Shown in pieces: positions 54,238 through 63,007 of a stretch of DNA of 64,000 bases. The DNA comes from Flavobacterium sp. (GTDB lineage Bacteria > Bacteroidota > Bacteroidia > Flavobacteriales > Flavobacteriaceae). The notes under the pieces were generated by a model. That model had not been told where the DNA came from. It was given only the letters and a program-made list of their open reading frames with translations, and searched no databases. The position numbers and the translations under genes were made by a program. Positions within the stretch are counted from its first letter, which is position 1. Each line of letters opens with the position of its first letter. Where the stretch lies: contig NZ_JAMWYY010000011.1 in assembly GCF_024305175.1 (NCBI RefSeq), forward strand, positions 1-64,000. The letters are read 5' to 3'.

Positions 54238-55479
54238 ATGAAAAAGATCCTTACCATACTTCTTATAGCCTGCACCACTATGGCTTCTGCCCAGGACCAG
54301 AAAAAAATCCTGGAGCAGCGAAAAGCGCAGATAGAAAAAGAAATCAGAGAGTTTCGCAATCTGCTAAGCCAGGAGAACAAAAAGGAAAAGTCGGTACTTA
54401 CCCAGATTGCCGATAACCAGGCAAAAATTCAGCTTAGTGAAAAGCTGATAAACAATACCCAAAAGCAAACCCGTATACTTACAGATGAAATATACCTTAA
54501 CCAGCTAAAGATAAACAAGCTGGGGCGCGAGCTTAAAGTTCTTAAAGATGATTATTCACAAACATTGGTAAAGGCATACAAGAACCGTTCGCAGCAAAGC
54601 CGGATAATGTTTATATTGTCTTCAGATAACTTTTTGCAGGCATACAAGCGCATGCAGTACATGAAGCAATATGCCAGCTACCGCAAAATTCAGGCTGAAG
54701 AAATAAGGGCTACCAAAACCGAACTTGAAGGATTGCAGGACAAGCTGAACGTTCAGAAAAAAGAAAAAGAAAAACTGCTGGCAGAAAACCTTAAGGTTAA
54801 AAAAGAGCTTGAGGAAGAGAAAAAGGAACAGGAGAAACTGGTAAAGGCGATACAGAAAGATAAAAAGCGCTACACTGCCGATATTAAGAAAAAGCAGAGC
54901 GAAGCCAAAGATATTGAGCGTAAGATTGACAAAATTATACGCGATGCTATTGCGGCTGCAAACAAAAAAGCGGCAGCATCAGGCGCTACAACGGCAAGCA
55001 AAAGTTCTGCCGCTACGGCAGCGCCTAACAAGATTGTGCTGACCAAAGAAGGTAAAATAATAGCAGATAACTTTAAAGCTAACAAAGGTAAATTACCATG
55101 GCCTGTTGAAAAAGGTTATATGAGTATGGGTTATGGCCTGCAACGCAGTCCGTTCGCCTCTACCGTGGAGGTAGACCATAGCTGGATAGAGATAACCACC
55201 GAGAAAGGCGCTGCTGTGCGCTCTATATTCTCCGGAGAGGTTATAGACATCCAATTGATACAGGGAACAGGTACAAAAGCTGTTTTTGTGCAGCATGGTG
55301 ACTATATATCCATTTACTTTAACCTTAGCAGCACCAGTGTAAATATTGGCGAAAAGGTTTCTGTAAAACAAAATCTTGGTACAGTGCACACCAATCCGGT
55401 TACCGGTAAAACTGTGGTAAAGCTGATGATAACCCACAACACCAGCAGGCTTAACCCTGAACAGTGGATTATAAAATAA
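54238..55479 (+). CDS. EnvC-like murein hydrolase activator with degenerate M23 domain
   Basis: A 413-residue protein with a signal peptide (about 1-19), a long coiled coil (about 20-235), an Ala/Ser/Lys linker and a C-terminal LytM/M23 domain (about 285-413). The zinc ligands are lost: HxxxD reads HSWIE, the usual Y-x-H-L reads YFNLS, and H-x-H reads K-x-M (KLMI). Such domains activate amidases instead of cutting peptides, as in EnvC of E. coli. I start at ATG 54238, with the TTG at 54232 rejected. Confidence 0.92.
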   Translation: MKKILTILLIACTTMASAQDQKKILEQRKAQIEKEIREFRNLLSQENKKEKSVLTQIADNQAKIQLSEKLINNTQKQTRILTDEIYLNQLKINKLGRELKVLKDDYSQTLVKAYKNRSQQSRIMFILSSDNFLQAYKRMQYMKQYASYRKIQAEEIRATKTELEGLQDKLNVQKKEKEKLLAENLKVKKELEEEKKEQEKLVKAIQKDKKRYTADIKKKQSEAKDIERKIDKIIRDAIAAANKKAAASGATTASKSSAATAAPNKIVLTKEGKIIADNFKANKGKLPWPVEKGYMSMGYGLQRSPFASTVEVDHSWIEITTEKGAAVRSIFSGEVIDIQLIQGTGTKAVFVQHGDYISIYFNLSSTSVNIGEKVSVKQNLGTVHTNPVTGKTVVKLMITHNTSRLNPEQWIIK

Positions 55480-55492
55480 AATGACTTAAAAT

Positions 55493-55536
55493 AAAAATTC
55501 CATTTCTGCTGCAACAAGTGAAGAAATGGAATTTTT
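55493..55536. terminator. Bidirectional terminator between convergent genes
   Basis: Perfect 15-base arms AAAAATTCCATTTCT / AGAAATGGAATTTTT, with a 14-base loop, lie between EnvC and the thioesterase gene. Confidence 0.8.
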
Positions 55537-55560
55537 AACTATTATTGGTTCGGATTAACC

Positions 55561-56070
55561 CTATACAAATAATGCCTTTAGCTCTGTAGCATCATGCGGG
55601 CTCATTTTGCCGGCAAGTACAAGGCTTAGCTGTTTACGGCGCAGGGCGGCATCAAAACGCTGCTTTTCAAGTTCTGTCTGCGGTTCTATTGGCGGTACTT
55701 CAACCGGGCGTCCTGTTTCATCTACGGCAACAAAAGTATAAATAGCTTCGTTTGCTTTGGCCCTTGTCCCGCTTTCGCGGTCTTCTGTCCACACATCAAT
55801 AAAAATTTCCATAGAGGTTTTAAAGGTACGTGAAACCTTAGCCTCTACCGTAACAACACTTCCCAAAGGTATAGAGCGGTTAAAAGCAACATGGTTTACA
55901 GAGGCGGTTACCACAATTCGGCGCGAATGCCTGCGTGCGGCAATGCTTGCGGCACGGTCCATACGGGCCAGTAGCTCGCCGCCAAAAAGGTTGTTAAGTG
56001 GGTTGGTTTCGCCGGGAAGCACCATATCGGTCATTATGCAAACCGAGTCTGAAGGATATTTTACCTGCAT
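55561..56070 (-). CDS. Acyl-CoA thioesterase (hot-dog fold)
   Basis: A 169-residue hot-dog protein of the YciA/acyl-CoA hydrolase type. Characteristic pieces are MVLPGETNPLNNLFGGELLARMD, then ARRHSRRIVVTASVNHVAFN, and VEAKVSRTFKTSMEIFIDVW. It should hydrolyse acyl-CoA. It converges on envC across a shared terminator. The start at 56070 is well placed. Confidence 0.92.
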   Translation of the reverse strand: MQVKYPSDSVCIMTDMVLPGETNPLNNLFGGELLARMDRAASIAARRHSRRIVVTASVNHVAFNRSIPLGSVVTVEAKVSRTFKTSMEIFIDVWTEDRESGTRAKANEAIYTFVAVDETGRPVEVPPIEPQTELEKQRFDAALRRKQLSLVLAGKMSPHDATELKALFV

Positions 56071-56103
56071 ACTGATATTTTTGTGGCAAAGATACTACAG
56101 TAA

Positions 56104-56129
56104 ATAAAAAATCCTCCGTGGCGGAGGAT
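56104..56129 (-). terminator. Intrinsic terminator for the HU/SPOR gene
   Basis: An 8-base stem ATCCTCCG / CGGAGGAT (56111-56118, 56122-56129), followed on the minus strand by TTTTTTATTT. Confidence 0.85.
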
Positions 56130-56133
56130 GCTT

Positions 56134-57084
56134 TTATAATTCTTTTATGAGTAACCAGGCTTCGCTGTTTTCGCCTCTCCTTATGGCATTCATGTCATTC
56201 TGCGCTTCGGCAGCATCACTGTAGCTTCCGTAAATAACCGGGTAAAGCCCGAATTTGTTTATTCCTAAAGCCCGTGCTTTTGTGTAGCCTTTATCTTTAA
56301 GCTGTGCAACTGCCGTGGCTGCATTAGCTTCGCTGCGGTAAGCGCCTGCCACTATATGGTAAGGCATAACGGTTACTTCTTCTTTTACGGTAAGTTGTAC
56401 CGCAGGCAATGGGTTTTCTATAAAAAAGGTAGCCTGCTGTATGCGTTGCTGCACTTCTTCCTGTACCTGCTGCTGCACTAAAAGCGTTTCTTTAGCCACC
56501 TGCTGTTCGTACCATGTTTTGTAGACTGCGCCGCCTGCGGTTAAAGCAACGGCAAACAAGGCTGCATATTTAAGGTACGGGTAGCTGCGCCTGCGTTGCG
56601 CCGTTAGCAGTACAGGTACTTCTTCTTCGGCTTCTTCTGTATCATTTACAGCTATATATTCCTCACGTTTAACGGCAGGAGAAGTAAAAGTACTTAGCCC
56701 GAAAGCATCTGTAAGGTAATTAACAGGAGTATCAGGTGTAAACACAAGGCTACCTTCGGCATTGCGGGCTATTTGGCCCAGATTTTTAAGCAGTAGCGGC
56801 TGCCCGCTTTCCAGCATGTAAAGCCATTGTGCCGTTTGCTTTTGCACTGCCGCCACAGCCTCATCATAAGAAATATTTTCCTGTAAGGCTATGTGGTTGG
56901 CTAAAAGCCCGTCATTATTCTTTAAATTCGCATTAAAAGAAATGAGTTTTTTAGGAGGATAGAAGGTATGCGTGGTACTGTCAAGCCTTGCGGGGCTTGT
57001 TTCGGCAAGGAAAGCTCCAAAGCCGGGAACCGTAACACACTGGTAACGATACAATAGTGCCGATATGTATTTTTCTATCATCAT
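56134..57084 (-). CDS. HU-CCDC81 and SPOR domain protein
   Basis: A 317-residue membrane protein. N-terminal residues about 1-150 are two HU-like CCDC81 segments (YQCVTVPGFGAFLAE; NDGLLANHIALQENISYDEA). A membrane helix (about 182-197) and a coiled region follow, then a C-terminal periplasmic SPOR domain (about 245-317, YHIVAGAYRSEANAATAVAQ) that should bind denuded septal peptidoglycan. It is an unusual pairing of a DNA-binding-type fold in the cytoplasm with a division-site sensor outside. ATG 57084 or 57081 starts it. Confidence 0.9.
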   Translation of the reverse strand: MMIEKYISALLYRYQCVTVPGFGAFLAETSPARLDSTTHTFYPPKKLISFNANLKNNDGLLANHIALQENISYDEAVAAVQKQTAQWLYMLESGQPLLLKNLGQIARNAEGSLVFTPDTPVNYLTDAFGLSTFTSPAVKREEYIAVNDTEEAEEEVPVLLTAQRRRSYPYLKYAALFAVALTAGGAVYKTWYEQQVAKETLLVQQQVQEEVQQRIQQATFFIENPLPAVQLTVKEEVTVMPYHIVAGAYRSEANAATAVAQLKDKGYTKARALGINKFGLYPVIYGSYSDAAEAQNDMNAIRRGENSEAWLLIKEL

Positions 57085-57184
57085 AAACACAAAATTAACC
57101 ATTCAACAGCCAAAGCAAAATTTTATTCACAAATTTTATTAACAAAGCAGCAAAACTAATTAACGGCCTGCTTATCATGTTTTT

Positions 57185-58288
57185 ATGTCGGAAAATGAAT
57201 TACTGAATACCCTCGCCCTTATGCGGGTAGAGGGCGTGGGCGATATAGTTGCCAAAAAGCTGATTAACCATTTAGGGGGTGCCGAAGCTGTTTTTAAGGC
57301 AAAGCGCCAGCAGATATTAGCCATAGAGGGAGTAGGCGATATTTTATACAACAACCTTAAAAATCCTGAAGGATTACGGCTGGCTGAAGCCGAAATGAAA
57401 TTTATCTCGGGCAATAACATTTCTACATCATTTTATCTTGATAAAGACTATCCTGAAAGGTTAAAGCACTGTATAGATGGGCCGGTGCTGCTGTTCAGTT
57501 CCGGGAATATAGATGTTGAGGGCAGAAAGATGCTCAGTATAGTAGGTACAAGGCAAATGACCGCTTATGGCGCCGACTTTACCCGCAAGCTGCTGGAAGA
57601 CCTGGTGCCGCTTAATCCTGTTATTGTAAGCGGTTTTGCTTATGGTATAGACATCCACGCTCACCTTGTGGCTATGGATTTAGGATTGCAAACTATTGGT
57701 GTAGTAGCACATGGATTAAACCAGGTATACCCGAAAGTGCATAAAAAGTATGTAGCGAAGATGGAACAGAACGGCGGTTTTATGACCGAGTTTTGGAGCA
57801 GCAGCAACCCTGACAAAGAAAACTTTGTAAAACGTAACCGAATTGTAGCCGGGCTAAGCGAGGCAACCATAATCGTAGAAAGCGCCGAGAAAGGCGGCTC
57901 GCTTATTACTGCAAATGTTGCAAACGACTATAACCGTGATGTGTTTGCCGTACCGGGACGTATCACCGATAAGTACAGCATGGGCTGTAATAACCTGATT
58001 AAAACGCAGCGTGCTAACCTGCTTACAGGTGCTGCCGACCTTATTTACATCATGAACTGGGAAACGGAAGAAAAGAAACAAAAGCCCGTACAAAAACAGT
58101 TGTTTATTTCGCTTGAAGATGACGAGCAAAAGGTATATGACTACCTGCTGAAAAACGGCAAAGAGCAGCTCGACCTTATTGCGCTGGCATGCGAAATGCC
58201 GGTATTTAAATTATCATCTATGCTGCTTACAATGGAGCTAAAGGGTGTGATACGCCCTTTGCCCGGTAAAATGTTTGAAGCGGTTTAA
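57185..58288 (+). CDS. dprA: DNA-processing protein DprA
   Basis: A 367-residue DprA, which loads RecA on incoming single-stranded DNA in natural transformation. A helix-hairpin-helix/SAM-like start (VEGVGDIVAKKLINHLGG and again GVGDILYNNL) is followed by the Rossmann domain with SIVGTRQMTAYG, SGFAYGIDIHAH, GLNQVYPKVH and VESAEKGGSLITA. A C-terminal winged-helix part begins at about 305. Its stop overlaps the convergent gene by four bases. Confidence 0.95.
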   Translation: MSENELLNTLALMRVEGVGDIVAKKLINHLGGAEAVFKAKRQQILAIEGVGDILYNNLKNPEGLRLAEAEMKFISGNNISTSFYLDKDYPERLKHCIDGPVLLFSSGNIDVEGRKMLSIVGTRQMTAYGADFTRKLLEDLVPLNPVIVSGFAYGIDIHAHLVAMDLGLQTIGVVAHGLNQVYPKVHKKYVAKMEQNGGFMTEFWSSSNPDKENFVKRNRIVAGLSEATIIVESAEKGGSLITANVANDYNRDVFAVPGRITDKYSMGCNNLIKTQRANLLTGAADLIYIMNWETEEKKQKPVQKQLFISLEDDEQKVYDYLLKNGKEQLDLIALACEMPVFKLSSMLLTMELKGVIRPLPGKMFEAV

Positions 58289-58782
58289 TTGATAATGCTT
58301 ACCGATCTTTCGCAGCTGCTGTTTTCAGTACTGCTTTCGCAAATCCAGTAGGCCTGTTCATCTTCATATACAAGTGCAGGGCTGCAGCCGTAGCCGTTAC
58401 AGCTAACGAAATAACTATGTAAAAGGTAATCGTTATCAGAGGCTTCTTTATCCATAACCAGCTTGTTGTTGCGGTTATATAATGCCCTTACCAATTTAAA
58501 GCTGCTTTTTGTTGAAGACATTTCTATGTAGTAAAGCCCACCGGGTACGGCTTCGTTTTTAAGTATTTTAAACGCATCAACATGATGCTTTGGAGTAAGC
58601 GTCATTTCATCATTGGCAGCCTTTAAAAAGGCTTTTTCATTTATCAGCACTTTAACCTGCCCGTTTTTAACCTCTGCAACAGTAATTTTTTGTGACAGGT
58701 TGTAAACAGTTTCTTCAGGAGTTGTATAGCTAAATGCCATTAGTGCAACAAAACATAAAAGTATAAGGCCTTTATTTCTCAT
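58285..58782 (-). CDS. Hypothetical secreted protein
   Basis: An unrecognised 165-residue exported protein with a signal peptide (about 1-18). The C-terminal part has four Cys in VSCNGYGCSP, WICESS and SSCERS, which may form disulfides in the periplasm. Its 13-base inverted repeat pair brackets the start codon (see separate entry). It shares its last four bases with dprA on the other strand. Confidence 0.75.
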   Translation of the reverse strand: MRNKGLILLCFVALMAFSYTTPEETVYNLSQKITVAEVKNGQVKVLINEKAFLKAANDEMTLTPKHHVDAFKILKNEAVPGGLYYIEMSSTKSSFKLVRALYNRNNKLVMDKEASDNDYLLHSYFVSCNGYGCSPALVYEDEQAYWICESSTENSSCERSVSIIN

Positions 58783-58847
58783 AATAACGTGATTAGTTGT
58801 TCTTAATAAACACTAAGTTACTCAAAATAAGAATATAAAGGCCTTAT
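58763..58847 (-). repeat. Inverted repeat bracketing the start of the secreted-protein gene
   Basis: ATAAGGCCTTTAT at 58763-58775 (inside codons 3-7) and its exact complement ATAAAGGCCTTAT at 58835-58847 (upstream). Paired in the mRNA, they would place the start codon in a hairpin loop of about 59 bases. Confidence 0.6.
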
Positions 58848-58889
58848 GTATAATTTAAATTTTTCAGTCTGAGTTACTTATACAAAGAA

Positions 58890-59861
58890 CTAAAGGTATC
58901 CCAGCTTTTCCCTGACACGTGCCAAAACGCCGTTTGCAACGGCAGCCGCCTTTTCAGATCCTGTTTTTAGTGCGGCATCAACCTCATTTAAGTTAGCCAT
59001 ATAATAGCTGTATTTTTCTCGTACAGTCGCAAACCTTTCGGTTATAAGTTCAAACAGTGCCTGTTTAGCATTCCCGTAACCATAGTTGCCGCCTAAATAG
59101 TTGGCGCGCATGGCTTCTGTCTGTTCTGGTGTGGCCAGTAACCTGTACATGGCAAACACGTTACAGGTTTCCGGGTTTTTGGGTTCTTCCAACGGGGTGC
59201 TGTCGGTTTGTATAGCCATTACCTGCTTGCGCAGGGGTTTGTCTTCCATAAAGATATTTATGAAATTATTGCGCGATTTACTCATCTTTTCGCCATCGGT
59301 ACCGGGAACTATTTTTGTTTCCTCACTTGTAATAGGTTCCGGCAATACAAAGGTATCACCCATCTGGTGGTTAAAGCGCGCGGCCACATCACGTGTAATT
59401 TCTATATGCTGAAGCTGGTCTTTACCCACCGGCACAAACTCGGCATCATATAAAAGTATATCGGCAGCCATCAGCATAGGATATGTAAATAATCCGGCGT
59501 TTACATCTTCCAGCCTGTCGGCTTTGTCTTTAAACGAATGGGCAAGGGTAAGCCTCTGGTAAGGGAAAAAGCAGCTAAGGTACCAGCTAAGCTCTGCAAC
59601 TTGCGGTACATCGCTTTGGCGGTAAAATACTGCCCTGTTAATGTCGAGCCCACAGGCAAGCCATGTTGCGGCTACGCTGTAAGTATTAGCCCTAAGTTCT
59701 GCCCCGTTTTTAATTTGTGTTGCAGAGTGCAGGTCGGCTATAAAAAGATACGATTCATTTTCAGGTTTATTGGCCATTTCTACAGCCGGTAAAATTGCGC
59801 CCAGCAGGTTGCCCAAATGCGGTGTACCCGTACTCTGGATGCCTGTAAGTATTTTTGCCAT
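58890..59861 (-). CDS. trpS: Tryptophanyl-tRNA synthetase
   Basis: A 323-residue class I tRNA synthetase charging tRNA-Trp. The HIGH-like motif is TPHLGN near residues 12-17, and the KMSKS loop is GEKMSKSRNN near 193-202. ADILLYDAEFVPVGKDQLQHIE is typical of TrpS. I start at ATG 59861; longer frames lack family support. The order of this and plsC-like genes is divergent. Confidence 0.96.
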   Translation of the reverse strand: MAKILTGIQSTGTPHLGNLLGAILPAVEMANKPENESYLFIADLHSATQIKNGAELRANTYSVAATWLACGLDINRAVFYRQSDVPQVAELSWYLSCFFPYQRLTLAHSFKDKADRLEDVNAGLFTYPMLMAADILLYDAEFVPVGKDQLQHIEITRDVAARFNHQMGDTFVLPEPITSEETKIVPGTDGEKMSKSRNNFINIFMEDKPLRKQVMAIQTDSTPLEEPKNPETCNVFAMYRLLATPEQTEAMRANYLGGNYGYGNAKQALFELITERFATVREKYSYYMANLNEVDAALKTGSEKAAAVANGVLARVREKLGYL

Positions 59862-59922
59862 TGCTTTGTATAAAATTTTAAGCAAAGGTAACGGATTTGA
59901 TATAAAGATAGGAGGCTAATGA

Positions 59923-59930
59923 TTACATTT
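59923..59930 (+). promoter_or_regulatory. Promoter -7 box for the acyltransferase
   Basis: TACATTTG fits TAnnTTTG and lies 6 bases before the ATG at 59937, within the short extension from ATG 59919. A TTG at 59897-59899 is 23 bases upstream. If used, the mRNA would be nearly leaderless. Confidence 0.5.
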
Positions 59931-59936
59931 GGCACT

Positions 59937-60680
59937 ATGAAAATTATTAAGCCTGTATTGCTGACGCTTTGGCGCATATGGTTTTACCTATTGTTGGGTG
60001 TGCCTATAATTGTGCTTTCGCCGGTACTGATAATTACCATACTCTCGCCTAAAACCTATCCGCAGTTCTTTTTGCTGGCGCGGCTGTGGGCGCGCATCAT
60101 CCTTTTCGGGATGGGTTTCCGTACCAAAATTACCCGCGAGCAGGAAATGGATAAAGGCAAAAGCTATATGCTGGTAGCCAACCACACCAGCATGGCAGAT
60201 ATTATGCTGATGCTGCTGGTAAGCAAAAACCCTTTTGTTTTTGTAGGTAAAAAAGAGCTTGCCAAAATACCCATTTTCGGTTTTTTTTATAAGCGCACCA
60301 GCATACTGGTAGACCGCAACAACAGTAAAAGCCGCTTTGAGGTTTTTCAGCGCGCGCAGAAAAGGCTTAATGAAGGCCTGAGCATTTGTATTTTTCCTGA
60401 AGGCGGTGTGCCCGATGATGAAAGTATAGTACTGGATGAGTTTAAGGACGGGGCGTTTCGCCTTGCGATAGAACACCAGATACCCATAGTGCCAATGGTT
60501 TTTCCGGACAACAAGAAACGTTTCAGTTATACATTTCTTAGCGGCAGCCCGGGGGTAATGCGTGCAAGAGTATTACCTTTTATTTCGACAGAAGGCTTAA
60601 CCCTTGATGATAAAAAAGAACTGAAGGATAAAACAAGGCAGGTTATTTATGCCAATTTAGTAAAACTCCTAAAAAAATAG
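59937..60680 (+). CDS. 1-acyl-sn-glycerol-3-phosphate acyltransferase (PlsC family)
   Basis: A 247-residue membrane-bound acyltransferase, probably making phosphatidic acid for phospholipids. The catalytic HTSMAD is at residues 83-88 (H-x4-D), followed by GFFYKRTS and FPEGGVPDD (about 146-154), which bind glycerol phosphate. Two N-terminal hydrophobic segments (about 11-36 and 42-60) anchor it. ATG 59919 would add six residues but overlaps a -7 box, so I choose 59937. Confidence 0.9.
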   Translation: MKIIKPVLLTLWRIWFYLLLGVPIIVLSPVLIITILSPKTYPQFFLLARLWARIILFGMGFRTKITREQEMDKGKSYMLVANHTSMADIMLMLLVSKNPFVFVGKKELAKIPIFGFFYKRTSILVDRNNSKSRFEVFQRAQKRLNEGLSICIFPEGGVPDDESIVLDEFKDGAFRLAIEHQIPIVPMVFPDNKKRFSYTFLSGSPGVMRARVLPFISTEGLTLDDKKELKDKTRQVIYANLVKLLKK

Positions 60681-60714
60681 GATTACTGGAACTAACATTA
60701 TACAAACTATTCAA

Positions 60715-61260
60715 ATGAAACTAAAACTTCTTACCCTTGCTTTAATGACAACATTACTTTCGTGTTCAGGTGACGATGATCGAGGAAATAATAGTAACAT
60801 AAACGAATGTATTCCTGCTTCAACTATGGAAGTTACAATTTCTGAAGAGTTCCAAAATTCATTTGGTTTTAAAGAAGTTTATAACACAGGTAACTATATG
60901 GTATCAGTACCTTACTTTGTAACCCCAAACGGAGATGGTGTTCGTGATAGCTTTGTGATTTATATTAAAAATACGGAAACCGGAACATCATTTATAAGTA
61001 GTTATTCTGACATCATAGAATCAGCAGATGGTGCCGTTAGCAATCCTGAAGGATTCATTACTTCTGCTAAGTTAACCGTTGGTAATAATTGTGAACAGGT
61101 ATTTGAAACGGCTGATATAAACAGGCTGTGGTGGAATGTACTTCTTGAAACAAATGAAGCGAAAGGCATTTATAATTTTGACCTCCATGTAGTCATGGAA
61201 GACGGTGCTGTTATTGATGTTTCTGACACTTTTGAAGTGCTTGATACAGTTTATGAGTAA
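60715..61260 (+). CDS. Surface-type lipoprotein with T-P-N-G-D-G motif
   Basis: A 181-residue lipoprotein: signal peptide and lipobox LLSC (Cys17), followed directly by SGDDD, an acidic patch like the Flavobacterium lipoprotein export signal, so surface exposure is likely. VTPNGDGVRDSFVIYI (about residues 69-84) matches the motif that begins gliding-motility-associated C-terminal domains (TPNGDGxND), although here it is internal. Function unknown. Confidence 0.8.
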   Translation: MKLKLLTLALMTTLLSCSGDDDRGNNSNINECIPASTMEVTISEEFQNSFGFKEVYNTGNYMVSVPYFVTPNGDGVRDSFVIYIKNTETGTSFISSYSDIIESADGAVSNPEGFITSAKLTVGNNCEQVFETADINRLWWNVLLETNEAKGIYNFDLHVVMEDGAVIDVSDTFEVLDTVYE

Positions 61261-61271
61261 GCCGCTTATGT

Positions 61272-61308
61272 AAAAAAATAAAGCGCCCTAAATGTGCACG
61301 GGCGCCTT
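61272..61308 (-). terminator. Terminator between convergent genes
   Basis: A GCGCCC / GGGCGC stem (61283-61288, 61300-61305) is followed on the minus strand by TTTATTTTTTT. It lies past the outer-membrane protein gene and could also stop the lipoprotein gene. Confidence 0.65.
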
Positions 61309-61351
61309 ACTAATTATCCCTGTTAAGGGACTACCTAAAACTTTAGCTATA

Positions 61352-63007
61352 TCAGAAGCTGAAACTTATACCGGAATATAATCCGATAAAATAAGGTTTA
61401 AAATTGCCTGCATCACTGCTGAAGGCATTTAACTGGTATTTAAATGTAGGCTCAAAGCTGGCCTGTAATGCTTTTGTAAAACGGTACCTGAAGCCAAGAC
61501 CCACATTGGTGCTGAAATGTATGTTGTTGAGGTTTTCCGCCTGGCCGAGAGGAGAGCTATAGCCCTGGTCGGTTACTACACTTACCTGGTTATCGTTTAG
61601 GAACAGTGTGCTGAAACCACCTATAACTTCTATGCCGAATTTTTTATTAAGCAATGCATAAGACATTTCTACGGGTACTTCTATATAACCCATTTCCTGT
61701 AAAAGCGACCCGCTGAACGTTTGGCTTGAGGCAGCTTCGTTAGGAGATGCATTTTCAGCGTTTGCCGATTGCACTACCAGGTTAGCAGTTGTGCTTTCAG
61801 GCCTGTTACTGCTCACGTTGTTGGTCTGGCCCGACATGCTCGGGTAAAACTCAACGCCGCGGGTAGAATAGCTGAGGTTTACCGTGTTAACCCCTGAACG
61901 TATTGATATTTTATCATTAAGCGCATAATTAATGCCTACCCCATAGCTCAGGTTATTGTTATAGTCTTTACTGTTGCCTGCAAACTGTGCATCTATAGGC
62001 GAACCCTGAGAGAGCGAGTTATAAAAAACAGGCGCTACCTGAGGGCGAACATTCCATTTGGTGTTAACTTCTGCCTGTGCCAGTTTGTTTTTATCTTTTT
62101 CGTTTAATTTTTCCTGAAGCAGTTTTTCGAGTTCATTTTCAGGCTCTTCTGCAAAAGCTGAATCTATTTCTGTTTCGGCAACGGCTTCTTCTATAGTAAT
62201 ATCCTTGTTGATGACAGTATTTCCAGATACAGTTTCATTTACAATTGCATCGGTACCTTGTGTAGTAGTGCTGTTATCACTTACGGCAACAGCCTGTTCT
62301 GTAGTATCATTTATAGCCGAAGGGTTAATACCTGTTATAGCGCTATTATTCTTATTTTGGTTTGCATCGCTTTTTTCTGCTGCCCTGTTGTTTGTTCCTG
62401 ATACAGCAACCGCCGATTGCGTATTAGTAGTAATGCCGGTTGCAGTATTTTTTATATTCTTGGGTTTTGCAGCATCAGCATTCGTGGCAACAGAAGTATT
62501 TTTAGTATTGTTGCTCCTGTCCTGCGAAGCCACAGCGCTTTGACTATTGCTAAAATTATTGGTTTTCGGAGTACTATTACCCTTAGAACTATTTGTGCTT
62601 GGATAACTTTCCTGCGTGCCGCTGCCCGTGTCATTGGTTCCGGTTGTGCCCTCAGTTGTTTCGCTGTTCACTAAGCCATAATTTTCATTTATTACACTAC
62701 TTTCAGTAGCGTTGCTGGCAGGGTTGCCGCTATTACTATTACCAGCGCCATTATCATCGCTGCTTTTTACTACCGGGTTGTTTTCCTGCCTTAGCTGTTG
62801 CTCCTCCTTAAACGGGTTAAGCAGCAGCAGGCCTATAAGCAAAAGGGCAGCCACGCCGCTAAGCCTGAACCATATCGGTATAACGCGGCGCTTTTTCTTT
62901 TTCTGGAGTTCCGCCTCAATGTTTTCCCATACAAAGTCGGGCGGGTTAACTTCAAAATCCTTAAACTTTTCCTGGAAAAGCCTGTCTATGTGTTTTTTCT
63001 CTTTCAT
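61352..63007 (-). CDS. Anti-sigma-like plus outer-membrane beta-barrel protein
   Basis: A 551-residue protein. Residues 1-45 are cytoplasmic, acidic and basic (IDRLFQEKFKDFEV, then WENIEAELQKKKKR), resembling the sigma-binding start of anti-sigma proteins. Residues about 46-66 form a membrane helix. Residues about 70-310 are a low-complexity Ser/Thr/Asn/Ala-rich linker. Residues about 320-551 look like an outer-membrane beta-barrel (PorT-like; alternating strands, terminal Phe). The gene overlaps the upstream sigma factor gene by 4 bases, so the two are translationally coupled. Its span across both membranes is inferred. Confidence 0.85.
   Translation of the reverse strand: MKEKKHIDRLFQEKFKDFEVNPPDFVWENIEAELQKKKKRRVIPIWFRLSGVAALLLIGLLLLNPFKEEQQLRQENNPVVKSSDDNGAGNSNSGNPASNATESSVINENYGLVNSETTEGTTGTNDTGSGTQESYPSTNSSKGNSTPKTNNFSNSQSAVASQDRSNNTKNTSVATNADAAKPKNIKNTATGITTNTQSAVAVSGTNNRAAEKSDANQNKNNSAITGINPSAINDTTEQAVAVSDNSTTTQGTDAIVNETVSGNTVINKDITIEEAVAETEIDSAFAEEPENELEKLLQEKLNEKDKNKLAQAEVNTKWNVRPQVAPVFYNSLSQGSPIDAQFAGNSKDYNNNLSYGVGINYALNDKISIRSGVNTVNLSYSTRGVEFYPSMSGQTNNVSSNRPESTTANLVVQSANAENASPNEAASSQTFSGSLLQEMGYIEVPVEMSYALLNKKFGIEVIGGFSTLFLNDNQVSVVTDQGYSSPLGQAENLNNIHFSTNVGLGFRYRFTKALQASFEPTFKYQLNAFSSDAGNFKPYFIGLYSGISFSF

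Noticed and set aside
60281..60289. T8 run in the PlsC-family gene as a phase-variation site
   Set aside because: The gene is a core lipid enzyme, where on/off switching is implausible, and a run of eight T is expected now and then in this composition.
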